From Linanthus parryae (lineage: Eukaryota; Streptophyta; Magnoliopsida; Ericales; Polemoniaceae), in assembly GCA_023055425.1 (NCBI GenBank), contig JALGPY010000002.1, forward strand, positions 47,887,321 through 47,951,320: a stretch of 64,000 nucleotides of DNA. The letters are read 5' to 3'. The translations under genes were made by a program, and so were the position numbers. Shown here one piece after another: positions 42,142 to 53,479 of this stretch. Numbering within the stretch: the stretch's first letter is position 1; every line of letters begins with the position of its first letter. The notes under the pieces were generated by a model, which saw only the letters and a list, made by a program, of their open reading frames with translations, was not told where the DNA came from and made no database searches.

Positions 42142-44689
42142 TTATAAGATGTTCACAATACGTCTGTCCATTTCGGAAACTTTAGGTAGATACGTGTTTG
42201 ATCGAGCTATCATAGGAGGGGTAAAATTATATTTTTGACTAAAGTTACATTAGTGTTTGTTTTAGTAATTTTGAGTACTCATGATGACTTATGTGAAGTT
42301 ACGTGATACTCGTGATAGATTTGTGATATATTTTGGCATAGGGTTAACTAAGTCATTTTTGGAATCCTTTGTACTAAGCAATTAGGCGCTAGTACTCAGG
42401 ATGTCTTACATTCACTTGTCGGATGTGAATGTGATATTTTTACAATGCTACATTATTATATAATTTTAAATCTGATGTACAAGGTTGATTGGTTGTTGGA
42501 TCATCTTGTGCTATGAATTGTATAAGAATCTTACTAGTGATATAGGCATTGTTCACACATTTCACAAAGCTGATTTCAAACGTTTAAGACTTCTTAAACT
42601 CAATTTACTTTTCAAAGAGACTTTTACTAATCTTAATAAATTGTTTCTTTTACTGCTATTACTCAGAATCGTGTGACTGTTTTTTCCTACGATTTCTAAT
42701 TTCTAAAACCCCGCTGGTGGCACGCGAGACTGGAAAGTGTAGCAAATTCACGTGTAATAGCGTACGACTTAAAAATAAATTGTTGTTTAATGTAAATAAT
42801 TATTTATATGAAGCTCGTTAGTCCAGATTATGTTACGTCATAAACAATATTGGGTTAACTCCTTGCTATGATATTTCGGATCTTTCAGCAAGTGACGCAC
42901 CCTTAAGCTCGATGTTATGTTTGAATTATCCGACTCATGATGGAATTGGTGTTACATTAGAAATCAAGGCCTATATATACAAATGTCAGAGACTTAATAA
43001 CGCAAATCCGACAAACACGACTACACCCTAAAGTCATATACTTTAATTTAGATGAAATCTGAGCCAATACTTCTACAAAGCGAGGAAAATTATATCAAGC
43101 CCTTCAATTATGGTGTGAGGAAGTAGTGGTGGTTCGCTCAAAACCACAATACAATACGCAATAATGTGAACACGTTATCGCAACAGTATCATAGAAATAC
43201 GAATATAGAACTTTGAGTTATGGATGTAGTAGTCATAAGTAACAAACATGTATTGAAGTATCAAACACGTAGTAGTCATAAGTAGTTTGTCTTATATAGT
43301 ATAAGGGTTTCTTACAGTCACAAGTTAATCTACAATAGTCATTTGAGATAGTTACATCGATATGTTAAAGATTGTGAGTTAACGACTATCTTAGTATTCG
43401 GTTATTTTGCTACATTGTGTGGTCTATATAGACGATGTCTCCTACAAGAACTTGTGGTCCATTCAGATGCTGAGTTAAGCGATGAAATATAGACCCAATT
43501 GGCCCATTGACTTATCAAGACCCACATGGTTTTGCACACGTCCATCTTTGTTCACCAACATGAGTTACCAAACTTGTTGGTTAGAATGTTAGTTAAACGG
43601 GCCACAACATCTTTTTAACTTTACGAACTCGGCAAGCCACACCACTAAACTATTTCCTATAGTCAGGGTGTTCGCATACCAATTTGAATGGTGAAACTTA
43701 TATTTCTCCTTTAAGGACCTCGTGTTGGAAAAATCTCTACCTGAACCTCAACCAAACATATTTTTGGGCTTAACCCAATTAGTCTCGTATTGGCGGGGTT
43801 TTCCAAGAGGTATAGATAATATTTAAATTTATTTCTCATGAAATATGCATCTTTTTCTAAGCATCTTAATTATTTGTGTGATATTCGAGGGACACGAATG
43901 AAAGAAGTGCAAAAAGTTATGTTTCTTAGTGTGGGTTGCATATTTAGAAATTAATACCATGAAGTACATATTAAAAGTGTCTTGATAAGTTACATCTTGA
44001 TTCAATGATGTAAGTATTCATTGTTCGAATAAATGTACAACAAAATAAAATATCTTTCATGTTGGACGGGACAGTTTAAGGCCGACGACCAAAATATTTA
44101 AGAACCCATAATCAATTGTTAGTGAGCAGGTTTAAATTTTATGATATCTCCTATTTTCGCTCACCTTCCTATTTCGACTCTTATTATCAAATGTATCTTT
44201 ATGCGCTCACCTTCAAAATGAGTAGGAAGTTCATTTATATCTTTCCCATTTGAGTGCCCTTTTCCCGGTTGAATGTCTCTTTGCTGTCTTTTTGCTTTGT
44301 ATGAGCAATTTAGTTCGAGTTTTAACCTTCTCGAGATAGGATTCCCCTAGCTCTTCTCGGGCTTGAAATTGGGTTTGATTTCTTTGCAGGCAGGACTCAT
44401 GCCACTATAGCTAGGCATTTGGGGCCCTACGACACAAGTATTTAAGCGTTGAAAAATACCTATGTACTATCTTCCTTGCCGGTCTCGAGGTTTCGCAAGT
44501 CCATCCTGAATCAATATTTTAACCCAATTTTATTTGTATTTAGGGCCAGACCATCCAATCTGGGCGGGTCGCTCGTGTAACACCCCCAATTTTCACAATT
44601 ACAAAATCGATCCAGTGTCGCTCCCTAACCAATATCGCTCTTGGCTGCAAGAAGATCTATAAAAAATAAAATAAACTCAATATTTATAG
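42142..44689. other. Gene-poor AT-rich stretch
   Basis: About 2.5 kb without a supported gene, repeat pair or domain-like peptide on either strand. Confidence 0.4.
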
Positions 44690-45076
44690 TTCACAAACTG
44701 CATTATTATTAACTACTATTTGGAAGATAAGTTATTCTTTTCTTGTATGAGACAACTCAATATTTATAACTTATTATGTGATAATTGTTTTCATTCTTTG
44801 TCATCCTTAGAAGAAAATCCGTACTTAACAATTCCGATTTGAATTCTACGTACCTTAGTTAAATTTTTCGGGTAAAATTTTCCAAGTTTCTTAGGCTAAA
44901 TATGTGATATCGGTGGAGTACCCAATCAATTTGTTGTGAAACCGTATTTTAACTCAATTCCGTACTCTTTTCATACGACTTAACTTTAAATTTGACAAGA
45001 TTTAGTTTAGGCACATCATTTGATTTAGTTATACTTATGTAAGTCATTGAATAAGTTGTGTAACTAATATAACAAG

Positions 45077-45374
45077 GCCTCATTTGGGTAGCATCATTAG
45101 GGGGTAGCATAGCATAACTTATGCTCCCTTTTTTTACATCCTGTGTTTAGGTGCCCCCAACATAAGTGTACCCCCAACATAACATTTTAAATTATTTGAA
45201 TAAAAGTTATACCACCTCCCCCGATGTATAAGGCTGGATATGGGGAAGCATCATAACTCACTAAATGTTTTTCATCAAAATACCCTTGTACTTTCACCGT
45301 AATTCCTACCCCTTATCCCCAAATTATACAACATCAATCCAAATTCTATCATTTTCGTTACCATTTGTTGTGAA
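45077..45374. mobile_element. About 300-bp insertion flanked by 76–88-bp direct repeats
   Basis: The sequence starting GCCTCATTTGGGTAGCATC separates two direct copies of the segment ending TAACTAATATAACAAG (about 44989–45076 and 45375–45450; the second has a 12-bp deletion). The same arrangement is at 60686–60994. The left end resembles hAT-type MITE termini, but no matching right terminus was found, so its type is uncertain. Confidence 0.5.
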
Positions 45375-45449
45375 AATTTAACAAGATTTAGTTTTGGAAC
45401 AGCATTTCATTTGGTTATACATATATTAGTCGTGTAACTAATATAACAA

Positions 45450-48260
45450 GGGTAAAAGACATTTTTTACCCTTCGAGTATCGATTAAATGCATTTTTCCC
45501 CTGATCTATCAATTTTGCACCCCTGTCAGTGGATGGAGGGTGGACAGATACCACCCTTCTATTACAATCCGTTAGGGGGGTTCAAACTGAATTTTTGTGA
45601 CCATTTTACCCTTACAAATTGTGGACAAATAACACATTTTTTGTATATTATATATTCATCATGCTCTTGATGTTCTTGGTGTTCTTGAGCACCACCTCCA
45701 CTACCACCAAATAACAACCACCACGACCACCACCACCAACCACCCTGCACCACCACCAACAACAACAACAAGAAGAAGAACAACAACAATCTAAAATACA
45801 AGTTATAAATCCAAGTTATACTCTTTGACATCTTAATGCATACAAAACGTCACCAAAAATAAGAACCCATACCAAAATTTACCACCAATTCTCCTATTCC
45901 ACCTCTTAGCTTCAACTTAACCATCCACCGACCACCACCATTACCCTTTTGCACCATCAAAACCCCATCCTATCACCATCATACCTACTACCTCCATTAT
46001 TCCTTCACCACCACTCAAATACCCCACACCACAACCACCTACCTAATACCAGCCTACCTCAAACTCCATGGCCAAACAACATGCAAACCACCAAAAAATC
46101 TCCACAATAACCACCATTGTAACAACATGTTAACACCGTTCACAATAAGACTACACCACCACATTTCAGAACCTCCTACTCCATCACCAGGACCATTAAC
46201 CTCCTCTACCATCACCGACCATGGCCTGTAAATCCACAGCCACTGAAGCCACCTACTGACCACCTAAACAACAACCAGATACTCACCTCCATGCCTCCAC
46301 CTGAATAACCATTGTTCAAACCCAACTGAACAACCATCAACCACTAATTGATCCTTCACCACAACTGCGACCCAAATCCCCCGAACCAGTGAACACCACA
46401 ACCATTACAGCAACCCACACCTCACAAGCTCCTGCTCCCATGAACTCCAGCGAGTTCCTCCACCCAATTACGACTACCATTATCTCCCCCAACTGAGGAG
46501 TCTGTAATCACTTACATGCGGAACGCTCAGTTGAAGAAGACACGACATAGTTTCTTTCAGAGATTTCCGCGCGAAGGTTCAATCAAGAGATGGAGGGTTG
46601 GGATGTTGGACCTAATTCGGTCTAGGCATATGGTGGGTCTTCAAATTGCGGTGGCGGAGGTAGATTTTGTGGAGGCAATATGGTGGTTCAGGGATCTGGA
46701 TGTTCATGTTCTCGTGGTAACAGCGACCGGGCAGCAGATAAAGGGATGGTGATTCAGGGATCTGGGTCTTCCGGCTGCCCAGGAAGACCCAGATACCTGA
46801 ATCACCATCCCTTTATCTGCTGCCTAGTCGCTGCTCTCACCAGAACCTGAAGATCTAGATCCCTGAACCACCATAAGGCCGCTAGCAAAGCTACCTACAC
46901 CACCGCAATCCGAAGACCCACCAGATGCCTGAAATAAATTAGGTCCAACAGCCCAACCCTCCATCTCTTGATTGGCCCTTCTCGCGGCGAGCTTCGAAAA
47001 GAAATTATGTCGTGTCTTTTTCAATCGAGCATTCCACAGATAAGCGATTACAGACTCTTCAGTTGGAGGAAATAATGGTAGCCGTAGTTGGGTGGACAAA
47101 ATCGTCGGGGTTCATGGGAGCAGGAGCTTGTGCGGTGCTGGGTTGCTGTAACGGTTTCATGTGGGTTTTGCAGGTTGTGGTGTTCAGTGGTTCAGGGGTT
47201 TTAGGTCGCAGTTCTGGTGAGGGATCATTCATTGGTTGATGGTTGTTTAGGTGGGTTTGAACGGTGGTTATTCAGGTGGAGGCATGGATGTGTGTTGCTG
47301 GTAGTTGTTTAGGTGGTCAGTAGGTGGCATCAGTGGAACGGATTTGCAGACCATGGTCTGTGATGGCGGAGAAGGTGAACGGTCCTGGTGATGGAGTAGG
47401 AGGATCTGAACTGTGATGGTGTAGTCTTATTGTGAAGGGTGTTAACAGGTTGTATAGTGGTGATCATTGTGGATATTTTGTGGTGGTTTGCAGGTTGTTT
47501 TGGCTATGGAGTTGGAGGAAGGCTGGTATTAGGTAGGTGGTTGTGGTGTTAGGTTATTGAGTGATGGTGAAGGAGTAATGGAGATAGCATGTCTGATGGT
47601 GATATGATGGGTTTTAATGGTGCAAAAGGGAAATGGTTGGTGGTCTGGTGATTATGAAGGCAGGGACTATTATGGAGTTGGATGGTGTAATGGTGATATT
47701 GTTGGTGAAATGGTGGATGGTTAAGTGGAAGCTAAGAGGTGGAGTAGGACAATTGGTGTTAAATGTTTGTTTGGGTTCTGAATTTTGGTGATGTTTTGGT
47801 CCGCAACAGGATGTCAAAGAGTGTAACTTGGATTTATAACTTGTACTTTAAATTGTTTTTTGTTGTTGTTGTTGTTGTTGGTGGTGGTGTTGGTGGTAGT
47901 GGAGGTGGTGCTCAAGAACATCAAGAACAAGATGAATTTAATTATTTTCCACAATTTGTAAGGGTAAAATGGTCACCAAAAAGTTAGTTTGCACCCCTCT
48001 ACTAACGGATTGTAGCAGAAGTGTGGTATATGTCCACCCTCCATCCACTGACAGGGGTGCAAAAAGTATTTATCGATACTCAGATGGTGGAAAATGTCTT
48101 TTAATTTCGTCAAATATTGTTGATAATTATGTCTTTTTGTCCCTCCATTTGTGCGGTGTTAGTTTTTAACTCTGACAGATGTGTAATAAGTATTTATCGT
48201 TAGATCAGAGGGCAAAATGTATTTAATCAATACTCAGAAGGCGAAGAATGTCTTTTACCC
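45450..48260. mobile_element. Giant foldback element A (2.8 kb near-palindrome)
   Basis: Two arms of 1.3–1.5 kb are inverted copies meeting at about 46777 (GGGTCTTCC / GGAAGACCC). The ends are GGGTAAAAGACATT... and ...AATGTCTTTTACCC. Matching arm blocks include CCCCTGTCAGTGGATGGAGG (45520s) with its complement at 48034–48054, and GGAACGCTC...AAGACACGACATAG (46516) with its complement near 47010–47035. Flanking 9-mers are ATATAACAA and ATATAAAAA, which suggests a Mutator-type 9-bp TSD with one change. The right arm is about 160 bp longer because its terminal block is present twice. The arms hold CCA/ACC-rich tracts and coding-like stretches, but no recognised transposase. Confidence 0.82.
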
Positions 48261-48462
48261 ATATAAAAAACGAAATGTCAATTTTACATGGTGGTCATTT
48301 AGTATTCATTTCATCGTCCAATCTTAGTTTGTTTTAGAGTCGGAATTGATAAATGCGTACTATTCTGCCTTCATCATATTGAAGGCCACAGGGAATCAAA
48401 TATTGAAGGCCACATATACTCGTTCCATTTCTTTGATAGGATATCTTTATTTGTTAATTGTA

Positions 48463-48718
48463 CTTCCAATCTTCTCTATTTATCTTCACAGTTTTAATTT
48501 TTCCACTATTCACTATATCATTTTGATTCGGTGATTTTCTTAGTAAAATGATGCAAGAATTCGATAATCTTTGCATGATGTTGTAGAATATATTTTACTT
48601 TACAACATCAAGAAAAAATTACTAAAAAAGTTATCGTTTTGATATTTAAATCACCGGGTCAAAGTGACCCAATTACGAAAGAAAAAGTTAAATTGTGAAG
48701 ATAGATAGAGAACGGAGG
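48463..48718. mobile_element. Stowaway-like MITE, copy d
   Basis: About 256 bp between TA dinucleotides; family core GATTCGGTGATTTTCTTAGTA ... AATCACCGGGTCAAAGTGACC and the central GATGTTGTAGA/TACAACATC inverted repeat. It is inserted in P3; P1 and P2 lack it at this position. Confidence 0.75.
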
Positions 48719-49593
48719 TAATACAAGTTTTTCGATTGAGTTATTCTTTTTATAAATCGAGTTAAAATTCTGGTGGGAATTTACTTCAACAAGATATATT
48801 TATGTTCTCTCTTTACAAAAACTAGAAAGATGTGTGTTTTGATCACATGATTTATTCTCGTGTATGACTCATGTGGACATGCCATAGAACTTAATTAATG
48901 TGACAAATTTAGGCAAAAAAAACATCAGCTCCTTTCTTATAAGAACTACATGTTTATTTTTCCAGAGATGGAACTAGTTAGTACCGCTCCGTCTCTATTC
49001 TTTCTACCTATTTCCTTTTTTGTTAATCTCCCCTCTTTCTATTCATTTCCTATTTTGTTTGTCTCTACTCTTTTTACTCATTTCCTTTTTTGTTCGTCTA
49101 CACTCTTTCTACTCATTTTCTTTTTTGGCAACATTAAACAACCTCAATTGACAATAATACCCTCACACATTATACCCTACCTACCTTTTCCCCAACTCAA
49201 CTCTTACCCATTCACTCCATATACCACAACCTTATCCTCACCTAATAAACTTTCAACCACACAATGAAATAGAGAGAGACCCATCTTCTCAGAGACCCAT
49301 CTTCTCAGAAAACCATCTTCTCCTTAAGAAACCTAGCTTCACAGCATCGTCTTCCTTCGAATTCTCTTCTCAACGGTCACCGGAGAAGAATCCAGAAGAT
49401 GACAACATCTACATCAAGCCTTCCAAACTGCAGTGTTCGTTGGTGACGGACAGACCGAGGAAGTGTCCTTGAACAGCGACGCGACATAGGATGCTCCGAT
49501 CTGCTTCATGGCGGTCGAAGGCGGAGCACGGCAACGATGGCAGGGGTGGTTGTGACCCTGACAATGGCGTCTGCGACAACGACCAGGTACGCC

Positions 49594-49595
<2 letters not shown>

Positions 49596-49637
<42 letters not shown>
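49596..49637 (+). repeat. (TC)n microsatellite
   Basis: About 21 TC dinucleotides without interruption. Confidence 0.95.
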
Positions 49638-49641
<4 letters not shown>

Positions 49642-49653
49642 CTTCTTCTTTTA

Positions 49654-50099
49654 GGGTGAGTTTGGGAATGCTTCTGCTTCCAGCACAATTGCTTTCTGAC
49701 AGCAGAAGCAGTTTTAGTGTGTTTGGTAAAAATAAAATTTCTTCTTTTCCTGACAATTTTTGTTGTCCCACAAAAGTTTTCAGGATGGAAGGGGGGACAT
49801 GCTTTTCCAGAAAGTGATTTTGATTAATTTATCTACAACCTATTTTAACCTTACAATTTTTTAAAATATCAATAGTAACTTTACGGAAATGACACGTGTC
49901 ATATATTTTTGTCATTTTACCCTTTCACAGCTACTTCACAGTTGATTTTACCAAACACAAAATTACTATATCAATATTTCACAGCAAATTTTACGTAATA
50001 TTTACCAAACAACATTTTATCAAGACTTCACAGCAGCTTTTCCACAGTGTTTTCACAGAACAGCTTTCTACCACCGCCACAGCATTCCCAAACTAGCCC
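49654..50099. mobile_element. hAT-like MITE nested in the 1.6-kb element
   Basis: Ends are GGGTGAGTTTGGGAATGC and GCATTCCCAAACTAGCCC, inverted copies of a terminus common in plant hAT MITEs. The interior has AACAGCTTTTCCACAG-like blocks. The expected 8-bp TSD does not match. Confidence 0.6.
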
Positions 50100-51289
50100 G
50101 TAGGCCTCCACTTCTGTAGATCCATTTTTTTATTTAAGATATGCTTCTTTTTCAGATATTGGCGGTGGTAGACGAGGATGCTCCGATCTACAACGGCGTC
50201 TCCGATCTGCGGTGACGGAGGACGACCTGGAGGTTCTGTTCGTCTTCCATTCTTCTTCTCCTCTTCTGTGTTCTTCTTCCTTCTCCACCATCTTCTTCTT
50301 GTCCTCCTCCCTTTTCTCCTTTGTCATGATTTGGCACCTCTAAATAAATTGGATATGCTATAAAAAGATGATTTTGGATTTGAATATATATTATTTTGGA
50401 TTTTTTGGTGGTGTTTATGTTGCGGTGATATTGTGGGTGGTGGTGGTTGTCGGTGATAGCGTGGTGCGGTGGTGGTGATGGTAAGGGAACATATGTTATT
50501 CAGAAAGTAGAGTAAGGGCAAAATGGACTTTCCGCCTCTACTCTTAAAACCCACGCCCAACTGCAATGGGTAGAAAGAGTAGAGACGGAGTGGTATTCGT
50601 TTATGTCAAGGACTGAGCAAACGTCGATAATCATGACATTTCATTCACTTTGAAGTGAGTTTCCCGTCAACATTTTTTTGTTGCTTTATCTAACACATCC
50701 AACTTATGAAACTTTATGAATAAAAATGTTGTTTTAATCTTTTTTTGATTTTTTTAGGAGAAAAATATATTTTTTGTATTGATTCTACGTCATAAAGATT
50801 GTGATATCCTATTATGATATTATTTGGTGTCAATTTAATTCAAATAAATGAAATGATTTAAAGAGAAAAATGTGTGCATAACTAATCTATAAAAAGTAAA
50901 TTACTGAATCTCCATAAAAAAAATTACTGAAGATATATCAAACGGGTGATTTTCACCGCTTGTTAACTTAAAAGATCCACCACTTGTTACTATTGCTCGC
51001 TAGTGACAAGTGTAACAACAAAAAGTTATAGCGTTTAATTATTTCCTTTCATTGACTAGCCAAATAGAAATCACTACTTATTAAGAAATTTTAACGTTTG
51101 AAATGAAAATCATTACAAGATCAACCCCCTCGGATAAAACAATATTGAAACATCGAAATTTGTTTAAAAACTACAGTCGTGGGCTTACAACTTTTTTCTC
51201 CTCACAAATAATTATATTTATTATTTGCGAGTGAGGTGTTGCATTAAATAATATATTAATGTATAGCATTAAGAGTGCGGGATACTGAG

Positions 51290-51990
51290 AGAAGATGGGT
51301 GGAACAGAGGTATATAACCTTTGTTCTAATTGTTGAGTTTTTACTGGAAGCGACCGGTAATTCCATCGAAAATGTCCTCTTTTTAAGCAAGAAATCCATA
51401 ATACTTCCTAGATATTTTTCTGGCTTGCTTGTAAGATGAATCCCAAGATGGGCTGGAGTGATGAAGCCTCTCCACAAGTCGAATTAGGGCTGACAAGAAG
51501 TTTTGACTTCCTGAGGTTAATTCTTTTACCTGACAGGGCATTGAAAGAGTCAAGAGCCCACTTAAGAACCCAAGCTTCCTCGAGTTTAATTTTTTGGAAA
51601 ATATTTGTGTCATCAGCGAAGAGCAGGTGGTTGGTTGCTGGAAATGCACAACTGATAATAGTACCCTTAAGTCATCCTCCCGATGCAAGAAAATTGAGCA
51701 AGGCCTAGTATGCTTCGTAAATGATAATAAAAAGAAAATGCAAAAGAGGGTCTCCTTGTCTAATACTTGCTGACGGGGATTGCAGAAGAGACTGAGGAGA
51801 TACAAGCCATGATGGACTTGATGAATCCATGTCCAAAGTTCATAGCAATCCGACAATTGTGGATGAAAGACAATTGTGGATGAAAGACCAGAAGATGCGG
51901 TCAAAAGCCTTGTTCATGTCTAATTTGAGTATATAGGAAGTTGATTTCCGATTTAGAATTAATTTCGTATTGGCAGTCGCCCAACTCGTC
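51290..51990 (-). pseudogene. Degenerate LINE RT fragment
   Basis: The minus strand shows the catalytic LFADDTNI at about 51608–51623 and surrounding RT sequence in broken frames. It is a close paralogue of 8110–8700; shared blocks include GGAGTGATGAAGCCTCT, GGGCTGACAAGAAGTT and GTCATCAGC(A/G)AAGAGCAGGTGGTTG. Confidence 0.7.
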
Positions 51991-52163
51991 TTCTCCGCTC
52001 AGTTTTCTTCTTAAATCTTTTAACCCTGCTTTGATTCCCTCCTCCTACTAAGCGTTACCCCTTGACTCCCATGCTGCACTATCCTCTTTGCTGAATCCTC
52101 TTCTCAGTGACCCAAAACTTACCCTTGTTCACACTTTTTAGCCTAAAAATTGTAGGCGAGAGC

Positions 52164-52731
52164 TAGGGATGGCAATATGGTCAGATCTGATCTGAGGTCC
52201 GAGCGATCCGAGCCGGACGGATCGGATCCGAATCTGATCCAATTGAAAATGGATCGGATTTGGATAAAAAAACCCATACCCGATTGGATCTGGATCAGGA
52301 TTTGATATGAGGGTAGAACCACCAGGTTTCGACCCGATCCGATCAGACGCATATGTCTGTTGTACAAATATATTTCTATTACCTCCCCACTTACACTTCC
52401 AAGACGAATACAATAGTAACCCTAACCTACAAAACTATTTATTTTGTGTTTTATATTTCATAACTTACGAACATGCCATAGAGTGCAAAATAGTGTTTAT
52501 TTTTATGTTTTTTTTGTATTCTCTTGCAAACCCGAACCGAATCCAATCCGTCAACGTATTATATGGATATACGGATCAGATTTGGATCAGCTGAATGAAA
52601 TCTGATCGATTTGATCCGAATCTGGTGACGATCCAAATGAATCTAGACCGGATCTGGATTCCATTTCTCCATGTTGGATCAAGATCGGAAAGGGCCTGAT
52701 CCGATATGGATCTGACCCATTTCCATCCCTA
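52164..52731. mobile_element. hAT-like MITE rich in GATCCGATCC repeats
   Basis: Begins TAGGGATGGCAAT and ends ATTTCCATCCCTA, an inverted terminus seen in plant hAT-like MITEs. Both halves carry many GGATC/GATCC-type words that pair across the element. Flanks GCGAGAGC and CCGGGAGC match 6 of 8, compatible with a decayed 8-bp TSD. Confidence 0.65.
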
Positions 52732-52889
52732 CCGGGAGCCCCTGATCAACAACATGAAATAATAAATGCTAAATACGTCATATAAAATTAGCGTCATCAT
52801 TTGTTGAATGATATATTACTTCACGCAATGCATCATAGATTATTTTTGTTAGATCTGTCTATTTTACTAGCATCTCAACTACACACAAG

Positions 52890-52987
52890 TAGCAAATGGG
52901 TTCTAGCTCAGTGGTAGAGCGTTTGAAGATCATACGTGAAGTCTTGGATTCGAACCCAATTAGATGATGTAATTCCGAAGAAAAAAT
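52890..52987 (+). mobile_element. tRNA-derived retroposon (SINE-like) with 12-bp TSD
   Basis: Holds a pol III A box-like TAGCTCAGTGGTAGAGCG and a B box-like GGATTCGAACCC, spaced as in a tRNA. The acceptor ends do not pair, so it is not a functional tRNA. It ends in an A-rich tail (GAAGAAAAAAT) and is flanked by identical ACTACACACAAG at 52878–52889 and 52988–52999. It is either a retroposed tRNA-like transcript or a very short SINE. Confidence 0.78.
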
Positions 52988-53479
52988 ACTACACACAAGC
53001 ATGATTATTATAGGTTGTTCAGAAAGATTGAACACACTTCACACACCCGTAGCGTGGACGTGCCTACAACTCCAATATTTCTAATTATATCCCATCTTTC
53101 TTGTCCTTCTAGGACAACAGGTTCTCCTCAACCTCTAACAAGGTGCAAGAAAGGCTCTCCAAGACGTACATCTTCCTTAACCTCCTAGACATACAAATCT
53201 ATAATTCAACGATTCATACCGTAATCGTTAGAGTTCACCGTGCTAGTATACCTTAACTTCCCGGGATCTCAACATGTCTATGGACATGTTCCTAAAATGA
53301 TGTTGTTACTCTTACTCGAGATGGAAACTGTTATTTTCTCTTTCTTACATCGTGATTCCCTACATACATACCCAAGCGGTACCCTTTGACAATGTTCGTC
53401 TTATCTCTAAGTTAATACATATTTTCACTCGTGGATGTAAAATTTTGTTTGTAATCGAATACTAAACAAGTCTTCCTTA

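Larger units (their letters stand above)
48984..50593. mobile_element. 1.6-kb TIR element, non-autonomous
   Basis: The left end CCGCTCCGTCTCTATTCTTT is mirrored by the right end AAAGAGTAGAGACGGAGTGG, both next to TA. Subterminal TTTCCTTTTTTGTT / TTTACTCATTTC repeats sit inside the left end. The interior is GC-richer, with a CT microsatellite and a nested hAT-like MITE. No transposase is recognised. It splits the P3 module. Confidence 0.65.
44690..51240 (+). repeat. 5' module copy P3, split by three insertions
   Basis: Pieces at 44690–45449, 48261–48462, 48719–48983 and 50594–51240 align in order with 0.77–2.4 kb of copy P1 and with copies P2/P4. They are separated by a foldback element (45450–48260), a MITE (48463–48718) and a TIR element (48984–50593). 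P3 lacks the TATA and leader part and shares both its first two insertions with P4. Confidence 0.65.

Noticed and set aside
45562..45831. Low-complexity Val/Gly/Trp-rich proteins in the foldback arms
   Set aside because: They are translations of GGT/CCA-type trinucleotide tracts.
52894..52966. Functional tRNA gene
   Set aside because: A and B boxes are present, but acceptor ends do not pair and the anticodon stem is poor; flanking 12-bp repeats and an A tail fit a retroposon.
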